Source: Phosphoribacter sp037046615 (GTDB lineage Bacteria > Actinomycetota > Actinomycetes > Actinomycetales > Dermatophilaceae). Taken from it: a DNA stretch of 64,000 nucleotides. Within the stretch, counting starts at the first letter, position 1; every line of letters starts with the position of its first letter. Shown piece by piece: positions 1 to 8,775 of the stretch. The translations under genes and the position numbers were made by a program. The stretch is taken from assembly GCA_037046615.1 (NCBI GenBank), contig JBAOHD010000008.1, forward strand, positions 310,001-374,000. Direction: 5' to 3'. The notes beneath the pieces were generated by a model. That model worked only from the letters and a program-made list of their open reading frames with translations. It was not told where the DNA came from and did not search any database.

Positions 1-134
1 TCCGTCCCTGCCTCGCGCAGCACGTGGTATTCGAGGGGGCTCAGGACGTCGCGCCAGTGGGCCTCGGGCTTCGCCGCGGGGTAGCGGTCAGCGGACGAGT
101 CGGGGGTGCCGGCGGAGGGCGCGAGGTGCGTCAT
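1..134 (-). CDS. msrB: Peptide-methionine (R)-S-oxide reductase MsrB, N-terminal part (cut by window edge)
   Basis: Reading the minus strand from an ATG at 134 gives about 44 residues that look like the start of MsrB: a short polar leader, then W-R-D-x-L-S-P and E-Y-x-V-L-R-E-A-G-T, the segment that in this family precedes the zinc and catalytic domain. MsrB reduces methionine-R-sulfoxide in proteins using thioredoxin. The catalytic Cys and zinc Cys pairs lie beyond the window, so function is inferred from the N-terminus only. A second in-frame ATG at 167 would add 11 residues; neither start has a strong ribosome site. It is divergent from the polymerase gene at 195, so the 60-base gap should hold both promoters. 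Confidence 0.7.
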   Translation of the reverse strand, partial: MTHLAPSAGTPDSSADRYPAAKPEAHWRDVLSPLEYHVLREAGT

Positions 135-194
135 GCCCAGGACAACACCACGAGGAAGAGAGGCCATTCCCACGGGGCGACCTACAGTGGCGCC

Positions 195-1298
195 ATGGCC
201 GACCTTCACCTGGACTGCCCAGCGCCTGACGGCTCCGTGCGCTCGGTGCGCATCTCGAGCCCCGACCGGGTGCTCTGGCCCGACAGTGGGATCACCAAGG
301 GAGAGTTGGCGACCTACATCCGTGACCTGGGCCAGGCCTTCCTCGACCGTGTCGGGGGTCGACCCATGACCCTCCAGAGGTTCCCGACGGGGATCGAGGG
401 CGAGGAGTTCTATTCGAAGAACCCTCCGCGGGGTGTACCGGCATACGTGCGCACGGTCACGATGACCTACCCGTCCGGTCGGAAACATCCGCAACTCGTC
501 ATCGACGAGATCGCGGCTGCCGTCTGGGCGGTCCAGATGAACACGATCACCTTCCATCCGTGGCCGGTCACCGCGTCCGCCGGCCCCAATGCAGTGGACC
601 ACCCTGACGAGGTGCGCATCGACCTCGATCCGCAGCCGGGTCGTGGGTTCGCCGATGCCGTCACGGCGGCACTCCTCCTCCGTGAGGTCCTCGGCGAGGT
701 CGGGCTCACGGGTTTTGCCAAGTCGTCCGGCAACCGCGGGTTGCACGTCTACGTCCCGATCACCCCCACTCGGGAGTTCCTCGATGTCCGGCACGGCGTC
801 ATCGCGATCGCCCGCGAGCTCGAGCGACGCGCACCGGATCTCGCGACGACGGCATGGTGGAAGGAGCAACGCGGCCAGCGCGTCTTCGTCGACTACAACC
901 AGGCTTGCCGCGACCGGACGATCGCGGCGGCATACAGTCCGAGGCCTTTGCCCGGCGCCCCGGTGTCGATGCCGCTCGCGTGGCACGACCTCGAGTCCGT
1001 CGATCCCCGCGACTTCACCGTGCGCACCGTTCTCGACATCCTGGCCGGGCGTGACGACCCCTGGAGTGAATACCCCACGGCGCGAGCAGATTTGGGCCAG
1101 GCCATGGAATGGTGGGAGCGGGACGTCGCAGATGGCTTGCCGGAGCTGGCGTTCCCGCCGGATTATCCCAAGATGCCGGGGGAGCCACCTCGAGTCCAAC
1201 CGTCGAAGCAGCGATACGCCGACGACGAGTACGAGCCAGGCGGGGTCGGGTATCTCCGTCACCACCCGGAGTTGCCCCCTCGGATCGCGCCGTCCTGA
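195..1298 (+). CDS. Stand-alone LigD-type polymerase/primase (PolDom) for DNA end joining
   Basis: A 367-residue protein matching the LigD polymerase domain (archaeo-eukaryotic primase fold), which fills gaps and adds nucleotides at double-strand breaks during Ku-dependent end joining. Visible features: the metal-binding pair in I-D-L-D-P (about residues 141-146), the nucleotide-binding S-S-G-N-R-G-L-H stretch (about 177-184) and V-F-V-D-Y-N-Q (about 231-237). No ligase or nuclease domain is fused. I use the ATG at 195 because homology begins there; the frame is open further upstream but that part runs through the msrB promoter region. The ligase gene is 3 bases away in convergent orientation, so the functions held in one LigD polypeptide elsewhere are split here. 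No Ku gene is visible. Confidence 0.85.
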   Translation: MADLHLDCPAPDGSVRSVRISSPDRVLWPDSGITKGELATYIRDLGQAFLDRVGGRPMTLQRFPTGIEGEEFYSKNPPRGVPAYVRTVTMTYPSGRKHPQLVIDEIAAAVWAVQMNTITFHPWPVTASAGPNAVDHPDEVRIDLDPQPGRGFADAVTAALLLREVLGEVGLTGFAKSSGNRGLHVYVPITPTREFLDVRHGVIAIARELERRAPDLATTAWWKEQRGQRVFVDYNQACRDRTIAAAYSPRPLPGAPVSMPLAWHDLESVDPRDFTVRTVLDILAGRDDPWSEYPTARADLGQAMEWWERDVADGLPELAFPPDYPKMPGEPPRVQPSKQRYADDEYEPGGVGYLRHHPELPPRIAPS

Positions 1299-1301
1299 GC
1301 T

Positions 1302-2363
1302 TTAGGTCCCCAGGACGTCGGCGAGGTCGTATGCCGGCGCGCGCTCCCCTTGCTCAAGCAGGCACGACTGGGGGGCGCGGTCCGGGCGCCACCGACGGAA
1401 AGTCACGGCGTGCCGGAAACGATGTCCCTCCATGTGGTCGAAGGCCACCTCGACAACGCGCTCGGGTCGCACCTGGACGAAGGACGTGTCCTTGTTGGCC
1501 GAGAAGCGCGACCGATCGGTGCTCGCGTGAGGCACCATCCCGTCCGAGTCGAGGACGACCAGGGGTGCAAACTCCTCGATGAGCTGGCGTCGGTGTGCCG
1601 CAGTGAAGGCCGCGATGCCGCCGACCGGGATGAGCCTCCCGTCGCCGTCGTAGAGGCCGAGGAGGAGGGACCCGACGCCTTGCCCGGACGTGTGGATCCG
1701 ATAACCGAAGACGACGGCGTCGGCGGTGCGCTTGTGCTTCACCTTGAGCATCGTGCGTTTGCCGGGCGTATAGGGGGTGCCCAGTCCCTTGGCCATGACC
1801 CCGTCGAGCCCGGCCCCTTCGAAATCATCGAACCATCGCGCGGCGAGATCGGGGTCGGTGGTCAGCCGGGTGACATGGATCGGGTCCCCGGCCTCCAGAT
1901 GGGCCAGCGCACCCTCAAGGGCAGCCCGACGGTCGCGGAAAGGCTGGTCCATGAGGGAAGTGTCCTCAAGAGCAAGCAGGTCGAAGCACACGAGTTCTGC
2001 GGGAGTCTCGCCAGCCAGGCGGGTGATGCGCGAAGCCGCGGGATGGATGCGCTGGGACAGGGACTCCCAGTCCAGCCGCTGGCGACCTGCAGGCCCTCGA
2101 CGCACGACGAGCTCCGCGTCGAGGACGCATCGAGCCGGCACCAAGCGGCGCACATCCTCGACAACCTCGGGGAAGTACCGCGTCAGCGGCTTGGACCCGC
2201 GGCTGGCCAACTCGACATCGTCGCCGTCACGGATGACGATGCAGCGGAAACCGTCCCACTTCGGCTCATAGGCCCACGGACCACCCGGGGTGGTAGCGAG
2301 AGGCACTGACGTCACCGCTTTGGCCAACATCGGCTGCACGGGCAACTCGAGGGGGAGGGTCAT
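1302..2363 (-). CDS. ATP-dependent DNA ligase (LigC/LigD ligase-domain type)
   Basis: About 353 residues, the size of a minimal ATP-dependent ligase. The catalytic lysine lies in E-P-K-W-D-G-F-R (Lys about 35), which forms the ligase-AMP intermediate; further nucleotidyltransferase motifs include V-L-D-A-E-L-V and D-G-V-M-A-K-G, followed by an OB-fold region with V-K-H-K-R-T and a C-terminal R-P-E-R-V-V-E-V-A-F motif. It seals nicks, probably in double-strand-break repair with the convergent polymerase gene. I chose the ATG at 2363 because an AAAGG lies about six bases upstream and the protein then starts as the family does; an in-frame ATG at 2387 adds eight basic residues. LigC versus a detached LigD ligase domain cannot be decided from this alone. 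Confidence 0.88.
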   Translation of the reverse strand: MTLPLELPVQPMLAKAVTSVPLATTPGGPWAYEPKWDGFRCIVIRDGDDVELASRGSKPLTRYFPEVVEDVRRLVPARCVLDAELVVRRGPAGRQRLDWESLSQRIHPAASRITRLAGETPAELVCFDLLALEDTSLMDQPFRDRRAALEGALAHLEAGDPIHVTRLTTDPDLAARWFDDFEGAGLDGVMAKGLGTPYTPGKRTMLKVKHKRTADAVVFGYRIHTSGQGVGSLLLGLYDGDGRLIPVGGIAAFTAAHRRQLIEEFAPLVVLDSDGMVPHASTDRSRFSANKDTSFVQVRPERVVEVAFDHMEGHRFRHAVTFRRWRPDRAPQSCLLEQGERAPAYDLADVLGT

Positions 2364-2637
2364 GATCGCCTTTCGCCGCGAAGCCACGAGTATGCCGTGT
2401 CCCCCACCTCAGCCAGGCACGGCATCCGTGTCCGGCCGGCGAGCACGCTGTGAAAGTGCGGGTCCAGCTATGACAGTGTTGCGGCACAACGGCATACCAC
2501 CCTCGCGTGCATGGGTGGGAGCCGACCAGGTTGGTGGGGCACCACCGCGGGTCAACCCTGGTGCACCGTCGTCGGCGCGACTTTTCACGCGTCGGAAAAC
2601 CCGGTCAGGGGCTGGTCGATAGGGCAGGATGTCCGCC

Positions 2638-3957
2638 ATGGCAAAGACCAAGGGCAAGGGCGCCTCGAAGGCTGCCAAGGACTCCGACACTGCGCTGGAC
2701 GGTAAGGCCGTCAACAAGCGCGACAAAGCTGCTGCAGCAAAGGCTGCCAAGGCTGCGCGACGGGCTGAAAAGGCCGCGGCGAAGGCCCATGCAGAGCTCG
2801 ACAAGCGGGCGACCAAGAAGTCCGGGAAGTCCGTGAAGGGCGGGAAGGCCGTGAGGGCCGGGAAAGCCCTAGACGACTCGAAGAAGTCGAAGGGTTCCAC
2901 GACGTCGAAGAAGACGAAGGCGAGGACGTCGAAGAAGGCCGTCACCGGCGACGCCACGCTGGGGCGCGACGAGGCTCATGCGATCGCCAAGGGTGAGAAG
3001 GGCAAGGTCGACGTCGTCGTCGCCAAGGTCGACAAGAACGCGGCCAGCTCCGTCGCTCTCGCTGCGCCGGAGGTTTACGACACCCCCGTCGATGTCGAGC
3101 CTGTCGCCAAGAGTCTGCGTCCTGACGAGCCGATCAGCGAGGTGCTGCGGGTCAGGCGAGGGTTTGTGCTTGCCGACTTCGACCCGGCATCGACTCCCGG
3201 CTTCGACGGCGGCCGCAAGAAGGGAGAGGAGGCTCTGGAGGCCTACGCGCCCGAAATCGGCGAATGGCAGGAGCGTCTCTTCGCCGAGACCAAGGGCGGC
3301 GGAAAGCGCAGCCTGCTCATCGTCCTGCAGGGGCTCGACAGCGCCGGCAAGGGCGGCATCGTCCGGCACGTCATGAGCAACGCCGACCCGGCGGGCATCA
3401 AGGCGACGGCGTTCAAAGCACCGACCGCGGAGGAACGAGCTCACGACTTCCTGTGGCGCATTCGCAAAGCGTTGCCGGAGGCGGGGCAGATCGGCGTCTT
3501 CGACCGGTCCCACTACGAGGACGTCCTCATCACCAAGGTGAAGCGGCTCGTCCCGGCGACCGAGATCGTCAAGCGCTACGCGATCATCAACGCCTTCGAG
3601 CGCGAGCTCATCGAAAACGGCACCCAGATCGTCAAGGTGTTTCTCTATATCTCCAAGGACGAGCAGCGAGCGCGGCTCATGGAGCGACTCGAGCGCCCCG
3701 ATAAGCGCTTCAAGTACACCCCGGGAGACACCGACAACCGGGCCTACTGGGACGACTACCTGCGAGCCTTCCAGGCGATGTTCAACCGGACGTCCACCCT
3801 GGCGGCGCCGTGGTACATCATCCCGGCCAACAACAAGTGGTATGCCAGGTATGCCGTGCAGCAACTCATCCTCGAACGGCTGCGGGAGATGAGCCCCGAC
3901 TGGCCGGTGCCGGACTACGACATCGAGGCGGAAATGGCACGGCTGGCCGAGTCCTGA
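2638..3957 (+). CDS. ppk2: PPK2-family polyphosphate:nucleotide phosphotransferase with basic N-terminal tail
   Basis: About 439 residues. The C-terminal 290 form a PPK2 kinase domain: Walker A G-L-D-S-A-G-K-G-G (about 232-240), lid F-D-R-S-H-Y-E-D-V (about 288-296) and a terminal W-Y-x-I-P-A-N-N-K-W-Y motif. It transfers phosphate between polyphosphate and nucleotides; the F-D-R-S-H-Y lid points to the polyphosphate:nucleotide subfamily, but direction and substrate cannot be read. Unusually, residues 1 to about 110 are almost entirely Lys, Ala, Arg and small residues, like histone-like tails. ATG 2638 has AGGA eight bases upstream; ATG 2629 is an alternative. The 274 bases upstream hold no gene and two GTATGCCG copies, and I see no clear promoter there. 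Confidence 0.88.
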   Translation: MAKTKGKGASKAAKDSDTALDGKAVNKRDKAAAAKAAKAARRAEKAAAKAHAELDKRATKKSGKSVKGGKAVRAGKALDDSKKSKGSTTSKKTKARTSKKAVTGDATLGRDEAHAIAKGEKGKVDVVVAKVDKNAASSVALAAPEVYDTPVDVEPVAKSLRPDEPISEVLRVRRGFVLADFDPASTPGFDGGRKKGEEALEAYAPEIGEWQERLFAETKGGGKRSLLIVLQGLDSAGKGGIVRHVMSNADPAGIKATAFKAPTAEERAHDFLWRIRKALPEAGQIGVFDRSHYEDVLITKVKRLVPATEIVKRYAIINAFERELIENGTQIVKVFLYISKDEQRARLMERLERPDKRFKYTPGDTDNRAYWDDYLRAFQAMFNRTSTLAAPWYIIPANNKWYARYAVQQLILERLREMSPDWPVPDYDIEAEMARLAES

Positions 3958-4027
3958 CCCGCGTCGGCGTCGTCGCCTGGACCGTGGCGGGTGACCATCG
4001 GCGCTGGTGAGACGGGCGGGGGTCGGT

Positions 4028-4057
4028 TTGGACAGGCCCCCGTCCGTCCGCTAATGT
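4028..4057 (+). promoter_or_regulatory. Candidate promoter of the tRNA cluster
   Basis: TTGGAC (4028-4033) and TAATGT (4052-4057) are separated by 18 bases, a good match to a housekeeping sigma promoter. The predicted start near 4064 would give a 45-base leader before tRNA-Gly. No other promoter-like pair is visible between ppk2 and the tRNAs. Confidence 0.45.
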
Positions 4058-4108
4058 CTGATCTCGCACCAACGGGGCCAGCCTAATGGCGAAGCTCACA
4101 GTGCACCT

Positions 4109-4181
4109 GCGGACGTAGCTCAGTTGGTAGAGCGCAACCTTGCCAAGGTTGAGGTCGCGAGTTCGAGCCTCGTCGTCCGCT
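4109..4181 (+). tRNA. tRNA-Gly(GCC)
   Basis: Full cloverleaf. Acceptor GCGGACG (4109-4115) pairs with CGTCCGC (4174-4180). Anticodon stem CAACC/GGTTG encloses loop TTGCCAA with anticodon GCC at 4142-4144. The T arm contains GTTCGAG. CCA is not encoded. First of four tRNAs in one run. Confidence 0.97.
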
Positions 4182-4201
4182 CGGAGGTAGACCGCCTTCA
4201 C

Positions 4202-4272
4202 GGTGGAGTGGCCGAGAGGCGAGGCAGCGGCCTGCAAAGCCGCGTACACGGGTTCAAATCCCGTCTCCACCT
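4202..4272 (+). tRNA. tRNA-Cys(GCA)
   Basis: Acceptor GGTGGAG (4202-4208) pairs with CTCCACC (4265-4271). Anticodon stem GCGGC/GCCGC encloses loop CTGCAAA with GCA at 4234-4236. T arm GGTTCAAATCC. CCA is not encoded. The short D arm is typical of bacterial tRNA-Cys. Confidence 0.96.
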
Positions 4273-4311
4273 CCGGCAACCGAGCCGATCGGATGCCTCA
4301 GCACGACCTTC

Positions 4312-4386
4312 GGGCGATTAGCGCAGTGGTAGCGCGCTTCCTTGACACGGAAGAGGTCACTGGTTCAAACCCAGTATCGCCCACCA
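4312..4386 (+). tRNA. tRNA-Val(GAC), CCA encoded
   Basis: Acceptor GGGCGAT (4312-4318) pairs with ATCGCCC (4376-4382), discriminator A4383, encoded CCA 4384-4386. Anticodon stem CTTCC/GGAAG, loop TTGACAC, anticodon GAC at 4344-4346. Confidence 0.97.
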
Positions 4387-4444
4387 GTAGAAAACGGTCC
4401 TGACCAGCGGAAACGCCGATCAGGGACAGCGGTTCGCCGCACCT

Positions 4445-4521
4445 GGATGTGTAGCTCAGTTGGTTAGAGCGTTCGCTTCACACGCGAGAGGTCAGGGGTT
4501 CGAGTCCCTTCACATCCACCA
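4445..4521 (+). tRNA. tRNA-Val(CAC), CCA encoded
   Basis: Acceptor GGATGTG (4445-4451) pairs with CACATCC (4511-4517), discriminator A4518, encoded CCA 4519-4521. Anticodon stem TTCGC/GCGAG, loop TTCACAC, anticodon CAC at 4479-4481. Second valine isoacceptor of the cluster, reading GUG. Confidence 0.96.
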
Positions 4522-4540
4522 GCCCCTTGACCTGCTGTGC

Positions 4541-4562
4541 CGGCGCCCTCGCTGTGGCGCCG
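4541..4562 (+). terminator. Hairpin after the tRNA cluster, likely terminator
   Basis: Perfect 7-bp inverted repeat CGGCGCC (4541-4547) and GGCGCCG (4556-4562) with an 8-base loop, 20 bases after the last tRNA. No T-run follows, which is common for actinobacterial terminators. Confidence 0.5.
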
Positions 4563-4605
4563 TCAGTCCGAGCATCACCGCCCTCGTCCGCCGGGAGAAG
4601 AGCTC

Positions 4606-4989
4606 GTGAACGTCGTCATCGCCACTCTCGCCGCGATGTCTGCGGCGGTGCACGTCTACATCTTCTGGCTCGAAGCGGTCGCCTTCGACAGCGCGACCAC
4701 GCGCGCCGCCTTCCGGATCAGGACCCCGGAGCAGGCCGACGCAATCCGGCCATGGGCCTACAACCAGGGCTTCTACAACCTCTTCCTTGCGCTCGCGGTG
4801 CTGGCCGGCGTTGCCCTGCTGCTGGCTGGTGCGAGCACCGTCGGCGTGACGGCGATCTGCTTCGCGACCGCCGTGATGCTGGCGGCTGCCGCGCTCCTTG
4901 CGACCAGCGACCGGAGAATGCTCAAGTCCGCGATCGTCCAAGGCCTCGCCCCGGCGCTGACCATCGTGGCCATCGCCTCCACGCGCTGA
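4606..4989 (+). CDS. DUF1304 family small membrane protein
   Basis: About 127 residues with four hydrophobic segments. An N-terminal helix carries A-V-H-V-Y-I-F-W-L-E and the loop carries the W-A-Y-N-Q-G-F-Y-N-L-F-L motif typical of DUF1304 proteins, whose function is unknown. Start is the GTG at 4606 with GGGAGAAG about five bases upstream; the frame is open to 4537 but that overlaps the tRNA terminator. It stands alone between the tRNA cluster and the fatty-acid genes. The 138 bases downstream contain one GTATGCCG-type copy and no gene. Confidence 0.8.
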   Translation: MNVVIATLAAMSAAVHVYIFWLEAVAFDSATTRAAFRIRTPEQADAIRPWAYNQGFYNLFLALAVLAGVALLLAGASTVGVTAICFATAVMLAAAALLATSDRRMLKSAIVQGLAPALTIVAIASTR

Positions 4990-5127
4990 CCGCTCAGCCT
5001 GCGCCCGTCCCGGCTGCCGCCCGGGAAGGTCCACCGGCATACGCTTGAGGTCGTGCCGCGGCGTCGCGGCACCAGCCGGCCGCGAGAAGCACCTCGAGGC
5101 CGCGCGGTCCGCGATCAAGGAGCCGTC

Positions 5128-6415
5128 ATGTCGTCCGACATCCCACGCAAAGTTGCGATCCTCGGGGGCAACCGGGTGCCCTTTGCCCGCTCGGGCGGCG
5201 CGTATGCCGCAGCCTCCAACACAGACCTCCTGACGACGACCCTCGACGGGCTGATCGCCCGGTTCGGGCTGGCCGGAGAGCACCTCGGTGACGTCGTCGC
5301 GGGAGCGGTCCTCAAACACAGCCGTGACTGGAACCTCGTCCGCGAGTGCGTCCTTGGCACGGCGCTCGACCCTCGCACGCCAGCGTTTGACCTCCAGCAG
5401 GCCTGCGGCACCGGCCTCGAGGCAGCCATCATCGTGGCGAACAAGATCGCCGTGGGTCAGATCGACAGCGGTATTGCGGGCGGCACCGACACCGCCAGCG
5501 ACGCCCCGATGTCACTGTCTGATGGGCTGCGAGGCGTGTTGCTCGCGCTCAACCGCGCCAAAACACCAGCCCAGCGAGCAGCCGCCCTGGCCTCGATCCG
5601 CCCTGGACATCTGACTCCGCAGGTGCCGGCCAACGTCGAGCCGCGCACCGGGTTGTCAATGGGCGAACACATGGCTCTCACCGCCAAGGAGTGGGGGATC
5701 ACGCGAGAGGACCAGGACGCCCTCGCCGTCGCGAGCCACCACAACCTGGCGGCGGCGTACGACCGCGGCTTCTTCGACGACCTCGTCACGCCCTACCTCG
5801 GCCTGACTCGCGATGCCAACCTGCGCCCGGACGCCAGCATCGAGAAGCTCGCCACCCTCGCCCCGGTCTTCGGTCGAGGGGAGGGTGCCACCATGACGGC
5901 CGGCAACTCGACTCCGCTCACGGACGGTGCCTCGGCCGTCCTCATGGGCAGCGCGGAGTGGGCAGCCGCTCACAACCTCACCCCGCTCGCCTGGTTCGTC
6001 GACGCGCAGACCGCTGCGGTCGACTACGTCAACGGCGTCGATGGGCTCTTGACCGCGCCGGTTTTCGCGGTGCCGACGCTCCTGGCTCGCCAGGGATTGA
6101 CCCTCCAGGATTTCGATTTCTACGAGATCCACGAAGCCTTCGCCTCCACTGTCCTCACGACCCTCGCGGCGTGGGAAGAACGACGCCTTTTGCCAGACCC
6201 GGCTCGGTCTGCCGGCGGCTCTGGGCCCCATCGATCGCTCACGGCTCAATGTCAACGGATCCTCACTCGCTGCCGGTCACCCCTTCGCGGCCACCGGTGG
6301 GCGGATCGTGGCGAGTTTGGCAAAGGCGTTGCACGAGAAGGGGTCAGGGCGTGGCCTGATCTCCATCTGCGCCGCCGGCGGGCAGGGTGTCGTCGCGATC
6401 CTCGAAGCGGCCTGA
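5128..6415 (+). pseudogene. fadA2: Acetyl-CoA acyltransferase FadA2-like (frameshifted as read, probably an intact gene)
   Basis: A thiolase of about 428 residues that cleaves or forms 3-ketoacyl-CoA. The nucleophile lies in Q-A-C-G-T-G (Cys about 93); E-I-H-E-A-F and, after a frame change, G-H-P-F-A-A-T-G-G and the terminal C-A-A-G-G-Q-G motifs complete the active site. Near 6178-6184, after A-W-E-E, the frame must shift by one base to continue into the conserved C-terminus, which ends with TGA at 6413-6415. Start ATG 5128 has AAGGAG five bases upstream. The order thiolase-FabG4-MaoC matches my memory of the M. tuberculosis Rv0243-Rv0241 region. One extra base in a gene conserved on both sides suggests sequencing error. 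Confidence 0.85.
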
Positions 6416-6416
6416 G

Positions 6417-7785
6417 ATGGCCCTTTTCGCGTCCGACCCGTATGCCGCCCTGGTCGCCTCACCGCTGGGCAAACGCCTCGTCGACTCCCTCGGGCTGCCT
6501 CAGCCCACGACCCTGCGCCGGTATGCCGTCGACGCCCCCCTCATCGACGGACCGGTCCTGCTCGGCGGGCTCGGCGAAGACACGCCCGTCGCCGACCGGC
6601 TGCGTCTGCTCCTCGCCGCCGAGGGCATCGAGATCGGCGACCCCTTCGACACCCTGCCGGCGGCAGCGATCGTCGTGGACCTCACGGGTATGGCCGGTCC
6701 AGCTGACCTGGAGCGACTGCGCGCGGTCGTTGCCCCGTCGCTCAAGCGGCTCGCCGCCAGCGGCCGAGTCATCGTCATCGGGCGTCCCTGGCTGGCCGCT
6801 CGCACCGTCGAGCAGGCAGCGGCACACCGTGCACTCGTCGGCGCGATGAAGTCGATCGGTAAGGAGCTCCGAGCGGGCGCAACCGCCAACCTCGTGGTCG
6901 TCGCCGAAGGTGCCGAGGACACGGTGGAGGCGACCTTCCGCTTCTTGCTCTCGGGCCGGTCTGCCTATGTCTCAGGGCAGGTCATCGAGGTCGGCGCGAC
7001 CCCGTCAGGGCAGCCGGTCCACCCGCCAGCCGACTGGGCGCAGCCCCTCGCTGGCAAGGTGGCCGTAGTCACGGGAGCGGCCAGGGGCATCGGAGCGGCA
7101 ATCGCCGAGGTCCTCGCGAGCGATGGGGCGACCATCGTGGCCGTCGACATGCCAGCAGCTGGACAGGCGCTTGCGAGTGTCGCAAACCGCTTGCGCGGCA
7201 CCGCAGTCCAGGCAGACGTCACGGCCGCGGACACCGGTGCGAGGATTGTTGAGCACTGCCACCTGCGGCACGGGGGCCTCGACATCGTCGTGCATAACGC
7301 GGGCATCACGCGCGACAAGCTCCTGGCCAATACCGACGAGGCGCGGTGGGCAGCTGTCCTCGAGGTAAACCTCCTGTCGATCATCAGGATGAACGAGTCA
7401 CTCCTGGCCGCTGACGGACTCCGGGAGGGGGGGCACCTCGTGCTCGTCTCGTCCATCGCCGGCGATCGCGGGCAACCGGGGCCAGACGTCCTACGGGGCG
7501 TCCAAGGCGGGCGTCATCGGGTTGACCCAGGCCCTGGCTACCAGCCCGGAGGCCGCCCGCGGCGGTATCACGGTCAATGCGGTCGCCCCCGGATTCATCG
7601 AAACGAAGATGACGGGGTCGATCCCCTTTGCGACCCGGGAGATCGGACGTCGGTTGAACTCACTCCAGCAGGGGGGTCTGCCGATCGACGTGGCCGAGAC
7701 GGTCGCCTGGTTGAGCCAGGACGCCAACGCCGGCGTCACGGGGCAGGTCGTGCGCGTGTGCGGTCAGAGCCTCATCGGCGCATGA
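6417..7785 (+). pseudogene. fabG4: 3-oxoacyl reductase FabG4-like, two-domain SDR (frameshifted as read)
   Basis: About 455 codons, the size of high-molecular-weight FabG4. The N-terminal 200 residues form a degenerate Rossmann-like domain, and an SDR domain follows with T-G-A-A-R-G-I-G (about residue 218), N-A-G-I-T-R-D and the catalytic Ser in V-S-S-I-A-G. One extra base near 7461-7464 shifts the frame just before the catalytic S-Y-G-A-S-K-A-G; the rest continues cleanly to the TGA at 7783-7785. It reduces 3-ketoacyl thioesters with NAD(P)H. It starts 1 base after the fadA2 stop and overlaps the next gene by ATGA, so it is one operon. Confidence 0.85.
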
Positions 7786-8666
7786 GGACGCCAGACGGTA
7801 TGCCGTCCGTCGCGCGATCGGTGCTGGCCGGACTCGCGCGGTCGGTGCCGCGCCAGGCCACTGCAGTGGCCGCTCGGGCGCTTGGCCACGCCACCAAGAT
7901 CACCGAGCCGCGGCTGCCGTCGGGCGAGGTCGGCGCACGACACGTCCGGCTGGATCCCGCGCGGGTCGCGGCATACGCCCGGGTCTGCGGGTTCGGTCTG
8001 CGCGACGCCATCCCGGTCACCTACCCTTACGTCGCTTCGTTCCCGCTCCAGGTGGCGCTGCTGACCTCACCGGAGTTTCCGTTCCCGGCGTTGGGGACGG
8101 TGCATCTCGCCAACACCTTCACGTGGCAGCGCGGGCTGGCGGTCACCGAGGTGCTGGATGTCGCGGTGCGCGCGGAGAAGCTGCGACCGCACCGCCGCGG
8201 GCAGCAGTTCGACGTGGTGACGACCGTCGCGAGTGGCGGCGAGCCGGTGTGGACCTCACGCAGCACCTACCTCGCCCGGGGGGAAAGTCACCCGGACGTG
8301 CCCCATGAGGCCACTCCCGAGGTCGACCTCCGGCCGCTGCCGGTCCGGTGGCGGATCCCGGCGGGCCAGGGGCGGAAAGTATGCCGCGGTGTCGGGTGAT
8401 TACAACCCGATCCACCTGAGCGATCTCGGTGCGCGACCGTTCGGCCTACCGGGTGCGATCGCGCACGGGATGTGGAGCTACGCGCGGGTCATCGCCCACC
8501 TGGGGCAGGAGGTGCCCCCGATTGGCACCTCCACGGTGTGGTTTCGAGACCCGATCCGGCTCCCGTCGACGGTGCGCCTGGGCCGCTCGTCAGACGGGGG
8601 CACCATCGGCATCTCCCCGCTTCGGGTGAGCGCGCCCACCTCGTGATGACGGTGGCGAAGAGGTAG
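7782..8666 (+). pseudogene. htdX: MaoC-type 3-hydroxyacyl dehydratase, HtdX-like (frameshifted as read)
   Basis: About 294 residues forming a double hot-dog hydratase that dehydrates 3-hydroxyacyl thioesters, completing the reductase/dehydratase set with fabG4. The hydratase signature Y-A-x-V-S-G-D-Y-N-P-I-H, holding the catalytic Asp and His, appears only after a one-base frame change near 8377-8380. A second change near 8620 is needed to reach the family-like end (H-L-V-M-T-V-A-K-R, stop 8664-8666); that one fits a one-base deletion best. ATG 7782 overlaps the fabG4 stop. All three genes of this operon carry such errors, which argues for poor sequence quality here. Confidence 0.8.
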
Positions 8667-8775
8667 GGAACGCTCGGTCTGAGCCCGAAACCGCGGAGCG
8701 CGGCATCCGCGGCGGCGGATACCCTTGACGCTGGCGCGCCGAGGCGGCGTGGCCGACCCGACCAAGGAGTGCACC

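Noticed and set aside
4387..4440. Terminator between the two tRNA-Val genes
   Set aside because: The GTCCTGA/TCAGGGAC pairing is imperfect with a bulge and a long loop; the four tRNAs are more likely one transcript.
8667..8775. T-box or attenuator before thrS
   Set aside because: A GC hairpin is present but no T-box bulge (UGGN) or specifier-loop structure could be recognised.
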